Below are positions 7,101 to 12,111 of a DNA stretch of 12,111 nt, piece by piece. Origin of the DNA: Bryobacteraceae bacterium. Its GTDB lineage: Bacteria; Acidobacteriota; Terriglobia; Bryobacterales; Bryobacteraceae. The stretch spans positions 1 through 12,111 of the forward strand of contig JASHWA010000027.1 in NCBI GenBank assembly GCA_030044325.1, written 5' to 3'. A program made the translations under genes and the position numbers. The notes under the pieces were generated by a model. It was not told the DNA's origin. It saw only the letters and a list, made by a program, of their open reading frames with translations, and searched no databases. Every line of letters begins with the position of its first letter. Position 1 is the stretch's first letter.

Positions 7101-7967
7101 GTGGTTCGCTGGTTGTACCTGATCGCCGCCGCCGCAGCGCCGGTTTTTTCCCTCTGCGCCCAGGCGCCGGCTGAAACCAAACCCAAGCTCGCTGCCGAGG
7201 GCCTCGCGCTCCAGCAGTATGAGGATGGTCCCTCCTTGCCGCAAGGCTACGAATTTGTCCCAGGAGAGACAGCCTACTTCAGTTGCCGCATCGCCGGATT
7301 TCAAAGCCGGCAAAGCAATGAAGCCCGCGCCGTCAAGCTCGCCTGGGAGATGCGCATTCTCGACCCATCCGGCGTGCCCATCGACAAGGACCGCTCCGGC
7401 GTCATCGATGAGTCGCTATCTTCCCAGGATAAAAATTGGCTTCCCAAATTTCTCGGGACCTTCACCGTCCCTCCCTTCGCGCCCAGCGGCGCCTACCACA
7501 TTCGCGTAACTATCAAAGATGAGATTGCCTCCGCCCAGACCGCCGCAGAGTTGAGCTTCGAAGTTCACGGCCACGACGTTCAGCCGAGCGGCACCCTGAT
7601 GGTCCGCAACTTCAAATTCGTCCGCGCCGAAGACGACCAGGTCGCCATGCATCCCGCCATTTACACGCCCGGCGACACGCTGTGGGCAAAATTCGACATC
7701 ACCGGATATAAATTCGGGGATCAAAACAATTTTTCCGTCGATTACGGCCTGGCGATTGTGAACGACAAAGGGGAACAGGTGTTCACTCAACCCGTTGCCG
7801 CTTCAGACGCGCATCAATCGTTTTATCCGCAACGCTACGTTCCCGGCGAATTGAGCCTGCACCTCGATAACACCGTCGCCAAGGCCCCTTATACCCTGGT
7901 GATCACGATCCACGACAAGGTCGGCGGCCAGAATTACGAAACCCGGCAGCCGTTTCTGGTCCAGTAA
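7101..7967 (+). CDS. Exported protein of unknown function with two tandem beta-rich repeats
   Basis: This protein has 288 residues with a Sec signal peptide, MVRWLYLIAAAAAPVFSLCAQAPA, probably cleaved near residue 20-24. I do not recognise a named family. Two segments align with each other: about 53-156 (VPGETAYFSCRIAGF, an AWEMRILDPSG strand, PPFAPSGAYHIRVTIKDEI, LSFEV) and about 189-287 (TPGDTLWAKFDITGY, DYGLAIVNDKG, KAPYTLVITIHDKV, QPFLV). Each looks like an Ig- or fibronectin-type beta sandwich with a PG[ED]T entry and a Y-x-[IL]-x-[IV]-T-I-x-D strand near the end. GTG 7101 is the start because AAGG (7091-7094) lies 6 nt upstream and the signal peptide begins there. It follows the lipoprotein gene by 9 nt, suggesting a cell-envelope binding or structural role. 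Confidence 0.85.
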   Translation: MVRWLYLIAAAAAPVFSLCAQAPAETKPKLAAEGLALQQYEDGPSLPQGYEFVPGETAYFSCRIAGFQSRQSNEARAVKLAWEMRILDPSGVPIDKDRSGVIDESLSSQDKNWLPKFLGTFTVPPFAPSGAYHIRVTIKDEIASAQTAAELSFEVHGHDVQPSGTLMVRNFKFVRAEDDQVAMHPAIYTPGDTLWAKFDITGYKFGDQNNFSVDYGLAIVNDKGEQVFTQPVAASDAHQSFYPQRYVPGELSLHLDNTVAKAPYTLVITIHDKVGGQNYETRQPFLVQ

Positions 7968-8018
7968 CCCAAAACGCGCCAGCATACCTGACGCAAACAT
8001 CGCGCGAGACTGGGTGGC

Positions 8019-8034
8019 GCACGCTTGAGCGTGC
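8019..8034. repeat. Perfect inverted repeat GCACGCT-TG-AGCGTGC
   Basis: A 7-bp perfect inverted repeat with a 2-nt centre lies about 50 bp after the stop of the preceding gene and 170 bp before the DUF3300 start. It shares the ACGCT/AGCGT half-sites with a second palindrome at 8165-8182. It may be part of a dispersed acidobacterial repeat, a weak terminator or a protein-binding site. The rest of the 236-bp gap (7968-8203) shows no convincing gene. Confidence 0.5.
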
Positions 8035-8164
8035 CAGGTCGCCCCACGCCAAAGATGCGTCGACCTGTCGCGTCCAATGTGTGGCCGGAGAAGTGCTCTT
8101 TGCTAAATGTATTCCGGTACTACCGTCGAATCCGCGAAATATTTACCACCTTTACGGGATGCAA

Positions 8165-8182
8165 CCACGCTATAAAGCGTGG
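8165..8182 (+). promoter_or_regulatory. Perfect hairpin/operator-like palindrome upstream of DUF3300 gene
   Basis: CCACGCT (8165-8171) and AGCGTGG (8176-8182) form a perfect 7-bp stem with an ATAA loop, ending 21 bp before the ATG at 8204. TATAAA (8171-8176) in its centre resembles a -10 hexamer, though I see no good -35 at the right distance. Depending on where transcription starts, it is either an operator over the promoter or a stem-loop in the 5' leader. Function is inferred from position only. Confidence 0.4.
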
Positions 8183-8203
8183 CATCAGTTGAATGGGTGC
8201 GTT

Positions 8204-9466
8204 ATGAACGGGAAACGTAAGACGATAGCTCTCATTTGTGCTCTGGCGATTTCCGGCGTAGCCGGCTTCGCGCAGGAGCCGTATCCGCAGCAGGTGCCTC
8301 CTCCGCCCCCGGCTCCGTCCGAGCCTGCTCCTGGTCAACCCGCGCCCTCGCCGGCGCAGCCGCTTTCCGCGCAGCAGCTCGATGATCTGGTCGCGCCGGT
8401 CGCCCTTTATCCCGACCCGCTGGTCAGCCAGATCCTGGTCGCGTCCACCTATCCGCTCGAAGTCGTCGAAGCGTATCAATGGACGCAGCAGAATAAGATC
8501 CTGACCCCGCAGCAGTTGGTCGACGCCGCGCGTCAGCAGAGCTGGGACCCGAGCGTTCAGGCGCTGGTCGCCTTCCCCAACGTCCTCGCGATGCTCAACC
8601 AGGATGTGCAATGGACCACCGCGCTCGGCAACGCCTTCCTCGCCCAGCAGGCCGACGTGATGAACGCCGTCCAGCGCATGCGCCTCAGCGCGATGCAGAA
8701 GGGCAGGCTGCAATCGAGTCCGCAGCAAAGCGTCACCGAGCAGACTCAGAATGGTCAAACCGTCGTGGACATCGAGCCGACCAATCCCCAGGTCGTTTAC
8801 GTGCCCGTTTACAATCCCGAATACATCTGGGGCCCGCCGGTTTGGGGCTATTATCCACCGCTGTTTTATCCCGGAATCGGCTTCGGTTTTGGATTCGGAC
8901 CCGGCATTTATATCGGTGGATTTTTCGGAGGATGCTGCGGTTGGGGCGCGTTCGGATGGGGCTGGGGACCGAACTGGTTCGGCCATTCGATTCTCGTCAA
9001 CAATTATTTTCTGCATCGCTACGGATTCGCCGAATTCCACGGCGGGTTCACCGGAACCGGCGTCTGGGCACACAATCCCGCGCACCGGTTGGGCGTTCCG
9101 TATCCCAATCGCGCCCTCAATAACGAATTCCGTGCCGGCAACATTCGCGGAGCCGGAGCGTTCCGCGGAGGCGGCGCCGTTCCAGAATTCCGCGGCGGAA
9201 CCTTCAACGGCAACCAGAGAGGATTCGGCGGAGCTGCTTCCCGCGAAGCGGCTCCGCGTGATGAGGGCCGCTTCGGCGGCGGATTCCCGCGGTCCTATTC
9301 CGGCGGCGCGCACAGCGCCTTCGGTGGAATCCACGACGGCGGCCAGTCGCGCATCGAAAGCGATCACGGATTTTCGAGCATGGGCCACTTCGGCGGCGGC
9401 GGGTTCCACGGCGGCGGTGGCGGGTTCCATGGCGGCGGCGGTGCGCGCGGAGGAGGGCGACGCTAA
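8204..9466 (+). CDS. DUF3300 family exported protein with Gly-rich tail
   Basis: This is a 420-residue exported protein. MNGKRKTIALICALAISGVAGFAQ is a Sec signal peptide, followed by a Pro-rich linker (about 26-54). The DUF3300 domain runs about 55-210: LSAQQLDDLVAPVALYPDPLVSQILVASTYPLEVVEA, LVDAARQQSWDPSVQALVAFPNVLAMLNQDVQWTTALG, then VVDIEPTNPQVVYVPVYNPEYIWG. Next comes an aromatic/glycine segment (about 211-260, with FGGCCGWGAFGWGWGPNWFG at 241-260) and a low-complexity Gly/Arg/His tail (about 313-420) ending in FHGGGG repeats. DUF3300 has no proven biochemical function; it is probably periplasmic or surface-associated. ATG 8204 is preferred because it starts the signal peptide; the frame is open for 41 codons upstream, but that extension would bury the signal. 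The stop overlaps the next start by 1 nt (TAATG). Confidence 0.92.
   Translation: MNGKRKTIALICALAISGVAGFAQEPYPQQVPPPPPAPSEPAPGQPAPSPAQPLSAQQLDDLVAPVALYPDPLVSQILVASTYPLEVVEAYQWTQQNKILTPQQLVDAARQQSWDPSVQALVAFPNVLAMLNQDVQWTTALGNAFLAQQADVMNAVQRMRLSAMQKGRLQSSPQQSVTEQTQNGQTVVDIEPTNPQVVYVPVYNPEYIWGPPVWGYYPPLFYPGIGFGFGFGPGIYIGGFFGGCCGWGAFGWGWGPNWFGHSILVNNYFLHRYGFAEFHGGFTGTGVWAHNPAHRLGVPYPNRALNNEFRAGNIRGAGAFRGGGAVPEFRGGTFNGNQRGFGGAASREAAPRDEGRFGGGFPRSYSGGAHSAFGGIHDGGQSRIESDHGFSSMGHFGGGGFHGGGGGFHGGGGARGGGRR
9449..9457 (+). promoter_or_regulatory. Strong Shine-Dalgarno for the DUF2950 gene inside the DUF3300 tail
   Basis: GGAGGAGGG, encoding part of the Gly-rich tail of the upstream protein, includes AGGAGG (9451-9456) 9 nt before ATG 9466. 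It supports that start and translational coupling across the TAATG junction. Confidence 0.7.
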
Positions 9467-10275
9467 TGAAAACCATCCTGTGGATCACAACCGCCGCGCT
9501 GGCCTTCGCTCAGCCGGCGCAAAAAACATTCGATAGCCCTCAGGCGGCGGCCGGCGATCTGATCCAGGCCGCCGCTTCCGGCAATAGCGCGGAACTGGAC
9601 GCGATCTTCGGCCCGCACGCCAAGACTGTGCTGAGCTCCGGCGATCCGGCGCGCGACCAGCAGGAGCGCCAGGAATTCGCCCATGCCGCCCAAACCCGCC
9701 ACGAGCTCCAGCGCGACTCCATGGATCCCAACCGCATGATTCTATCGGTCGGCGCCGAGGATTGGCCGTTTCCCGTCCCTATCGTCAAAAAGAACGGCGC
9801 GTGGATGTTCGATACCGCCATGGGCGCCCAATCGATGAAGGCGCGCCGCATCGGGACCAATGAGCTCGACGCGATCGATATCTGCTCCAGCCTTGCCGCC
9901 GCCGAAGTGAGCTACGCGGAAGCCAACCCGCAGCACGATTACGCAGCCTCGATCGCCGCCCTCGCGGCGTACGTGCCCAAGGATTTCGTGGAAGCCGAGG
10001 GAGCGGCGGCATCGAGGCCGTATCGCGGCTATTACTTCAAAGTTCTGAACTCGCAGGGTCCCGACGCACCCGGTGGCGCACATCCGTACCTCGTGAAAAA
10101 CCACCTGATCGGAGGGTTCGCGATGGCTGCCTGGCCCGCCCAATACGGCATCAGCGGAATCAACACCTTCGTCGTGAATCAGGATGGCATGGTCTTTGAA
10201 AAAGACCTCGGCCCGCACCAAGGCCCGCCGGTGATGTCCTACAATCCCGATTCGTCGTGGCGGCCAGTCCAGTAG
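9466..10275 (+). CDS. DUF2950 family exported protein
   Basis: This 269-residue protein has a short Sec signal (MKTILWITTAALAFAQPAQK). It carries the DUF2950 signatures in order: FDSPQAAAGDLIQAA (22-36), LDAIFGPHAKTVLSSGDPARDQQER (44-68), LSVGAEDWPFPVPI (93-106), GAWMFDTAMG (111-120), RRIGTNELDAIDIC (127-140), then the GYYFKVLNSQGPDAPGGAHPYLV block (188-210), LIGGFAMAAWPAQYGISGINTF (214-235) and GMVFEKDLG with a final NPDSSW. Function is unknown in the family. DUF2950 genes commonly follow DUF3300 genes, as here with 1-nt overlap, so the two products probably act together in the envelope. The middle (about 165-186), where family members usually carry a longer Trp/Pro-rich insertion, is short, so the protein is somewhat smaller than my recollection of the usual ~300 residues. 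Confidence 0.93.
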   Translation: MKTILWITTAALAFAQPAQKTFDSPQAAAGDLIQAAASGNSAELDAIFGPHAKTVLSSGDPARDQQERQEFAHAAQTRHELQRDSMDPNRMILSVGAEDWPFPVPIVKKNGAWMFDTAMGAQSMKARRIGTNELDAIDICSSLAAAEVSYAEANPQHDYAASIAALAAYVPKDFVEAEGAAASRPYRGYYFKVLNSQGPDAPGGAHPYLVKNHLIGGFAMAAWPAQYGISGINTFVVNQDGMVFEKDLGPHQGPPVMSYNPDSSWRPVQ

Positions 10276-10308
10276 CCGATACTTGAAATTCAGAACTGTC
10301 CCCAGTCC

Positions 10309-11436
10309 CTATTTTGTCTTGGAGTACTTCTTCACGTCCTTCGGCCCGACCTCGGCGCCGTAGACGTTCCCTTTCGAATCTGCCGCCACGCCTTCCGCCG
10401 CGCTGGTTATCGGACGCCGTCCGTTGGCGTCCGGCTGCTGCGGATCGGGAATAAACGCGACCACTTTCCCATCCTTCGCGCTGCCGATGCGAATGCCGCG
10501 CTCAAAACCGGGATTGTATCCGTAGTCCAGATTCAGCGGATTGTTCGCCCCCGGGCGCCCGCCGCCCTTCGACGCTCTGCCGCGTCCCCGTCCGCGTCCC
10601 GTATTGGCCGGCGCGTGCATTTCCTGCGATTCCGAATCCGTGACGTAGAGAATGTCTTTCTTATCGATGAAAACCCCGCTCGGACGCCCGAACTGTTTCC
10701 ACTCGGCGACAAAATTTCCTTCCTGGTCGAATATCTGGATCCGATTGTTGCCGCGGTCGGCCACGAACAGCCGTCCTTTCGAATCGAATGCCAGCCCGTG
10801 CGGCACCTCGAACTGCCCCGGCCCCGATCCGTGCTCGCCCCACTGCTTGATGAATTTACCATCCTTGGTGAACTTGACCACACGCGCGTTGCCGCTGCCG
10901 ATATTGTGCCCGTCCGCGACGAAAATATCGCCGTTGGGCGCAATCGCGACGTCGTTCGGCTCATGGAACGCATCCGGCCCGTCGCCCGCCACGCCCGGTT
11001 TTCCGAGCTTCATCAGCACGTGCCCGTCCGGACTGAACTTGATCACGTCATCGCCGATTTTGCCGTTGTCGTGCCCGTCCGTCACCCACACGTTGCCCTG
11101 TTTATCCACGCAGATTCCGTGCGGGAATAAAAACATGCCCGAGCCGAAGCTGCGCAGCAGCTTCCCCGTCTTGCCGTCGAATTCCAGGATCGGATCGACG
11201 GTCGATCCGGTGCAGTCATTCTTGCCGCACCGCTCCGCGATCCACACGTGCCCCTCCTTATCGACGTCCACCGCGCTGGTCGAGCCCCACGTCCGCCCTT
11301 CCGGCAGCTTGAAAAAATTCTCGATCGTGACGTACGGGTTCGGATACGCATTCGGCGCGACATCGGCAGGCGGGGCGCCGAAAGCGGCGCAGGCAAACGC
11401 ACCGAGCAGCGTGGTTCGGGTGATCAAACGGTTCAT
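10309..11436 (-). CDS. Exported NHL-repeat beta-propeller, peptidyl-alpha-hydroxyglycine amidating lyase (PAL)-like
   Basis: This 375-residue protein has the signal peptide MNRLITRTTLLGAFACAAFGAPPA. Its NHL blades have the repeating pattern 'xxGx(V/I/L)(W/F/Y)V(T/A)D' or close variants: AVDVDKEGHVWIAER (55-69), PHGICVDKQGNVWVTDG (105-121), PNDVAIAPNGDIFVADG (160-176), PHGLAFDSKGRLFVADRGNNRIQIFD (212-237), PSGVFIDKKDILYVTDSES (252-270) and AAEGVAADSKGNVYGAEVG (346-364). H106 and H213 match two of the zinc-binding histidines of PAL; the third blade position has E348, so lyase activity is uncertain and a binding or scaffold role is equally possible. A low-complexity GRGRGRGR insert lies at 280-287. 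ATG 11436 is well supported: the signal peptide begins there and GGAGG (complement of 11444-11448) is 7 nt upstream. It converges with the DUF2950 gene, with 33 nt between stops. Confidence 0.9.
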   Translation of the reverse strand: MNRLITRTTLLGAFACAAFGAPPADVAPNAYPNPYVTIENFFKLPEGRTWGSTSAVDVDKEGHVWIAERCGKNDCTGSTVDPILEFDGKTGKLLRSFGSGMFLFPHGICVDKQGNVWVTDGHDNGKIGDDVIKFSPDGHVLMKLGKPGVAGDGPDAFHEPNDVAIAPNGDIFVADGHNIGSGNARVVKFTKDGKFIKQWGEHGSGPGQFEVPHGLAFDSKGRLFVADRGNNRIQIFDQEGNFVAEWKQFGRPSGVFIDKKDILYVTDSESQEMHAPANTGRGRGRGRASKGGGRPGANNPLNLDYGYNPGFERGIRIGSAKDGKVVAFIPDPQQPDANGRRPITSAAEGVAADSKGNVYGAEVGPKDVKKYSKTK

Positions 11437-11474
11437 CGAACGGCCTCCATCGGGAATCGAAATCGTAACCACCA

Positions 11475-11503
11475 ATTGTAATGAGCCGCCGCTCAAAGCA
11501 CAA
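11475..11503 (-). promoter_or_regulatory. Sigma70-type promoter for the NHL gene
   Basis: Reading the minus strand, TTGTGC (complement of 11498-11503; 4/6 to TTGACA) and TACAAT (complement of 11475-11480; 5/6 to TATAAT) are spaced by exactly 17 nt. The predicted start would be near 11468, leaving a leader of about 30 nt that includes GGAGG. The remaining intergenic DNA to 11620 shows nothing else I can support. Confidence 0.55.
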
Positions 11504-11620
11504 TCCGCAGTCCGGTAGCGAATTCGGAGCCGAAGGTTGAAGTCGCGGGGGAAATCCAATGAGCGCCCGAAGCGCAAGGGACAATTCCGAACTGAATGCA
11601 GAACGGGCGGAAATCGGTGT

Positions 11621-11667
11621 TGGAGGCGCGGGGGGGAATCGAACCCCCGAATAAAGGTTTTGCAGAT
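11621..11667 (-). tRNA. tRNA-Cys (GCA), 3' half only (truncated; probable attachment-site remnant)
   Basis: Minus strand: the anticodon loop CTGCAAA with anticodon GCA (complement of 11661-11663), the 3' anticodon strand ACCTT, variable loop TATTC, T-stem GGGGG, loop TTCGATT, CCCCC, 3' acceptor strand CCGCGCC, discriminator T and encoded CCA (ending at 11621). This matches bacterial tRNA-Cys position for position. The 5' half is wrong: positions 27-31 read TAGAT instead of AAGGT, no D-stem forms, and the acceptor partner GGCGCGG is absent from the minus-strand sequence to the window end. A faint D-loop-like GGTTAATGGC occurs upstream, so a decayed 5' half cannot be excluded. It should not give a working tRNA by itself. 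The best explanation is the 3' piece left after an integrase inserted an element at the anticodon loop. Confidence 0.8.
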
Positions 11668-11820
11668 CTACACATTTCGCCATTAACCCTTGTAGTTTCA
11701 GAGCATAATAGGACTGTTGATGGACTCGGTCCGGTCCAACAGCGCTCGGGACATTCTGCCTCCGCCGTCGCTGCTTGATCGATCCGAACAAGTGGTTTGG
11801 CGCTGCCAGCTCTCCCGCCG

Positions 11821-11881
11821 CCCGTAGTCTCGACATTCCCGATGAACGTATGGCAACGTTCTGAACGCTCCGGGCTACGGG
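11821..11881. repeat. Nested palindrome / structured segment ahead of the excisionase-like gene
   Basis: CCCGTAG (11821-11827) pairs with CTACGGG (11875-11881), extendable to 10 consecutive pairs with two G-T wobbles. Inside lies a second inverted repeat, GAACGT (11844-11849) with ACGTTC (11856-11861). It could be a cruciform site for integrase or Xis arms, an RNA leader or a small RNA. No known RNA family was recognised. Confidence 0.45.
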
Positions 11882-11950
11882 TCGCTCTTTTGTGACCCGC
11901 TGGTCCCTGAGCATGATCGAGTGTTCGATTAAGTATCGGGAGGCTGTAGA

Positions 11951-12111
11951 GTGAGACCAAGTATCACCCATGATCGGCTCGCATTTGGGATACGAGAGGT
12001 GGCGGTCATGCTCGGCGTTTCCACCGCCCTGCTGCGAAAAATGATCCGTGAAGGCAAGCTTCGCACCCGGCGTGTCGGTCGGCGTCGCGTGATCCTCGCC
12101 GAATCGCTGGC
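11951..12111 (+). CDS. Excisionase-type HTH DNA-binding protein (3' truncated by window end)
   Basis: The first 53 residues are visible. The segment LAFGIREVAVMLGVSTALLRKMIREGKLRTRRVGRRRVI matches the HTH_17/excisionase (Xis/AlpA, winged MerR-like) pattern: E-V-A-x-x-L-G-V-S for the helix-turn-helix, then x-x-I-x-x-G-K-L for the start of the wing, and R-x-G-R-R-R-V for the basic wing. Such proteins bend DNA at attachment sites to direct excision, or act as small regulators of element genes. GTG 11951 is chosen because GGGAGG (11938-11943) is 7 nt upstream. The frame is still open at the window end, so length and C-terminal content are unknown. Its position ~285 bp from a truncated tRNA favours a mobile-element role; a plain transcription factor is the alternative. 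Confidence 0.82.
   Translation, partial: MRPSITHDRLAFGIREVAVMLGVSTALLRKMIREGKLRTRRVGRRRVILAESL

Larger units (their letters stand above)
11666..12111. mobile_element. Edge of a putative integrative element inserted in tRNA-Cys
   Basis: tRNA identity stops abruptly near 11666, and the DNA to the right is unrelated to tRNA. About 285 bp further on an excisionase-like gene begins. Tyrosine-integrase elements commonly insert at tRNA anticodon or T loops and leave a 3' tRNA fragment at one end and a complete gene at the other. The far end, the integrase and the cargo would be outside the window. The 11671-11950 stretch has no supported gene; ORFs crossing it on the minus strand run through the tRNA remnant and are artefacts. 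No integrase is visible, so this is an inference from the junction plus one gene. Confidence 0.55.

Noticed and set aside
8081..8203. 41-codon N-terminal extension of the DUF3300 protein
   Set aside because: It would place the signal peptide internally and runs across the palindrome at 8165-8182.
8120..9430. 436-codon ORF antisense to DUF3300
   Set aside because: The plus strand carries the DUF3300 signatures and signal peptide; the antisense product is compositionally a shadow.
10276..10308. Possible terminator between DUF2950 and the NHL gene
   Set aside because: No inverted repeat long enough in the 33 bp between the stops.
11890..11917. Promoter for the xis-like gene (TTGTGA, 16 nt, CATGAT)
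   Set aside because: Hexamers are only partial matches and the surrounding base composition makes such pairs common; too weak to annotate.
11493..11960. 155-codon minus-strand ORF spanning the tRNA remnant
   Set aside because: It translates through the tRNA-Cys 3' half, giving the RSAKPLFGGSIPPRAS peptide typical of tRNA read as protein; no protein family is evident.
11621..11960. tmRNA (ssrA) on the minus strand
   Set aside because: The GGGGGTTCGATTCCCCC arm resembles tmRNA ends, but the GCA anticodon loop and variable loop fit tRNA-Cys; there is no paired 5' end and no tag-peptide frame like ANDNYALAA.
1..12111. CRISPR arrays, toxin-antitoxin pairs or restriction systems
   Set aside because: No regularly spaced repeats and no small paired genes or nuclease motifs were seen in any frame.

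Overview
The window (about 12.1 kb, GC-rich, strong G/C preference at third codon positions) looks like chromosome of an acidobacterium, probably of the Solibacter/Bryobacter kind. The reasons are the GlgE/TreS-maltokinase locus followed by a GT81-like glycosyltransferase, the many exported proteins of unknown function (DUF3300, DUF2950, DUF4352-like, NHL), and intergenic palindromes of a type I remember from that phylum. The taxonomic call is inference from gene content.

Region 1 (1-5733, + strand) is a trehalose/alpha-glucan and membrane cluster. It holds the 3' end of glgE, a full-length fused trehalose synthase-maltokinase (treS-mak) that starts on the base after the glgE stop, a divergent GT-A glycosyltransferase, and a five-helix membrane protein with an MscS-like pore-helix ending. 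TreS makes maltose from trehalose, maltokinase makes maltose-1-phosphate, and GlgE transfers maltosyl units to alpha-1,4-glucan. Every junction except the 100-bp gap before the glycosyltransferase is abutted or nearly so, which suggests one operon.

Region 2 (5734-7967) begins with two strong hairpins between convergent genes. Then come a minus-strand methyltransferase with an apparent export signal, and head-to-head with it a DUF4352-like lipoprotein and an exported protein made of two related beta-rich repeats.

Region 3 (7968-10275) is a palindrome-rich 236-bp leader followed by the translationally coupled pair DUF3300 and DUF2950, both exported. Convergent to them lies an exported NHL beta-propeller of the PAL-like type (10309-11436, minus), with a recognisable promoter and Shine-Dalgarno sequence.

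Region 4 (11621-12111) is the most notable part. The 3' half of a tRNA-Cys(GCA) gene is intact from the anticodon loop through the encoded CCA, but the expected 5' half is missing. About 280 bp further on, past a structured 61-bp palindromic segment, an excisionase-type HTH gene starts and runs off the window. This is the arrangement expected at the edge of an integrative element inserted in tRNA-Cys. If so, the element lies to the right and only its first ~450 bp are visible.
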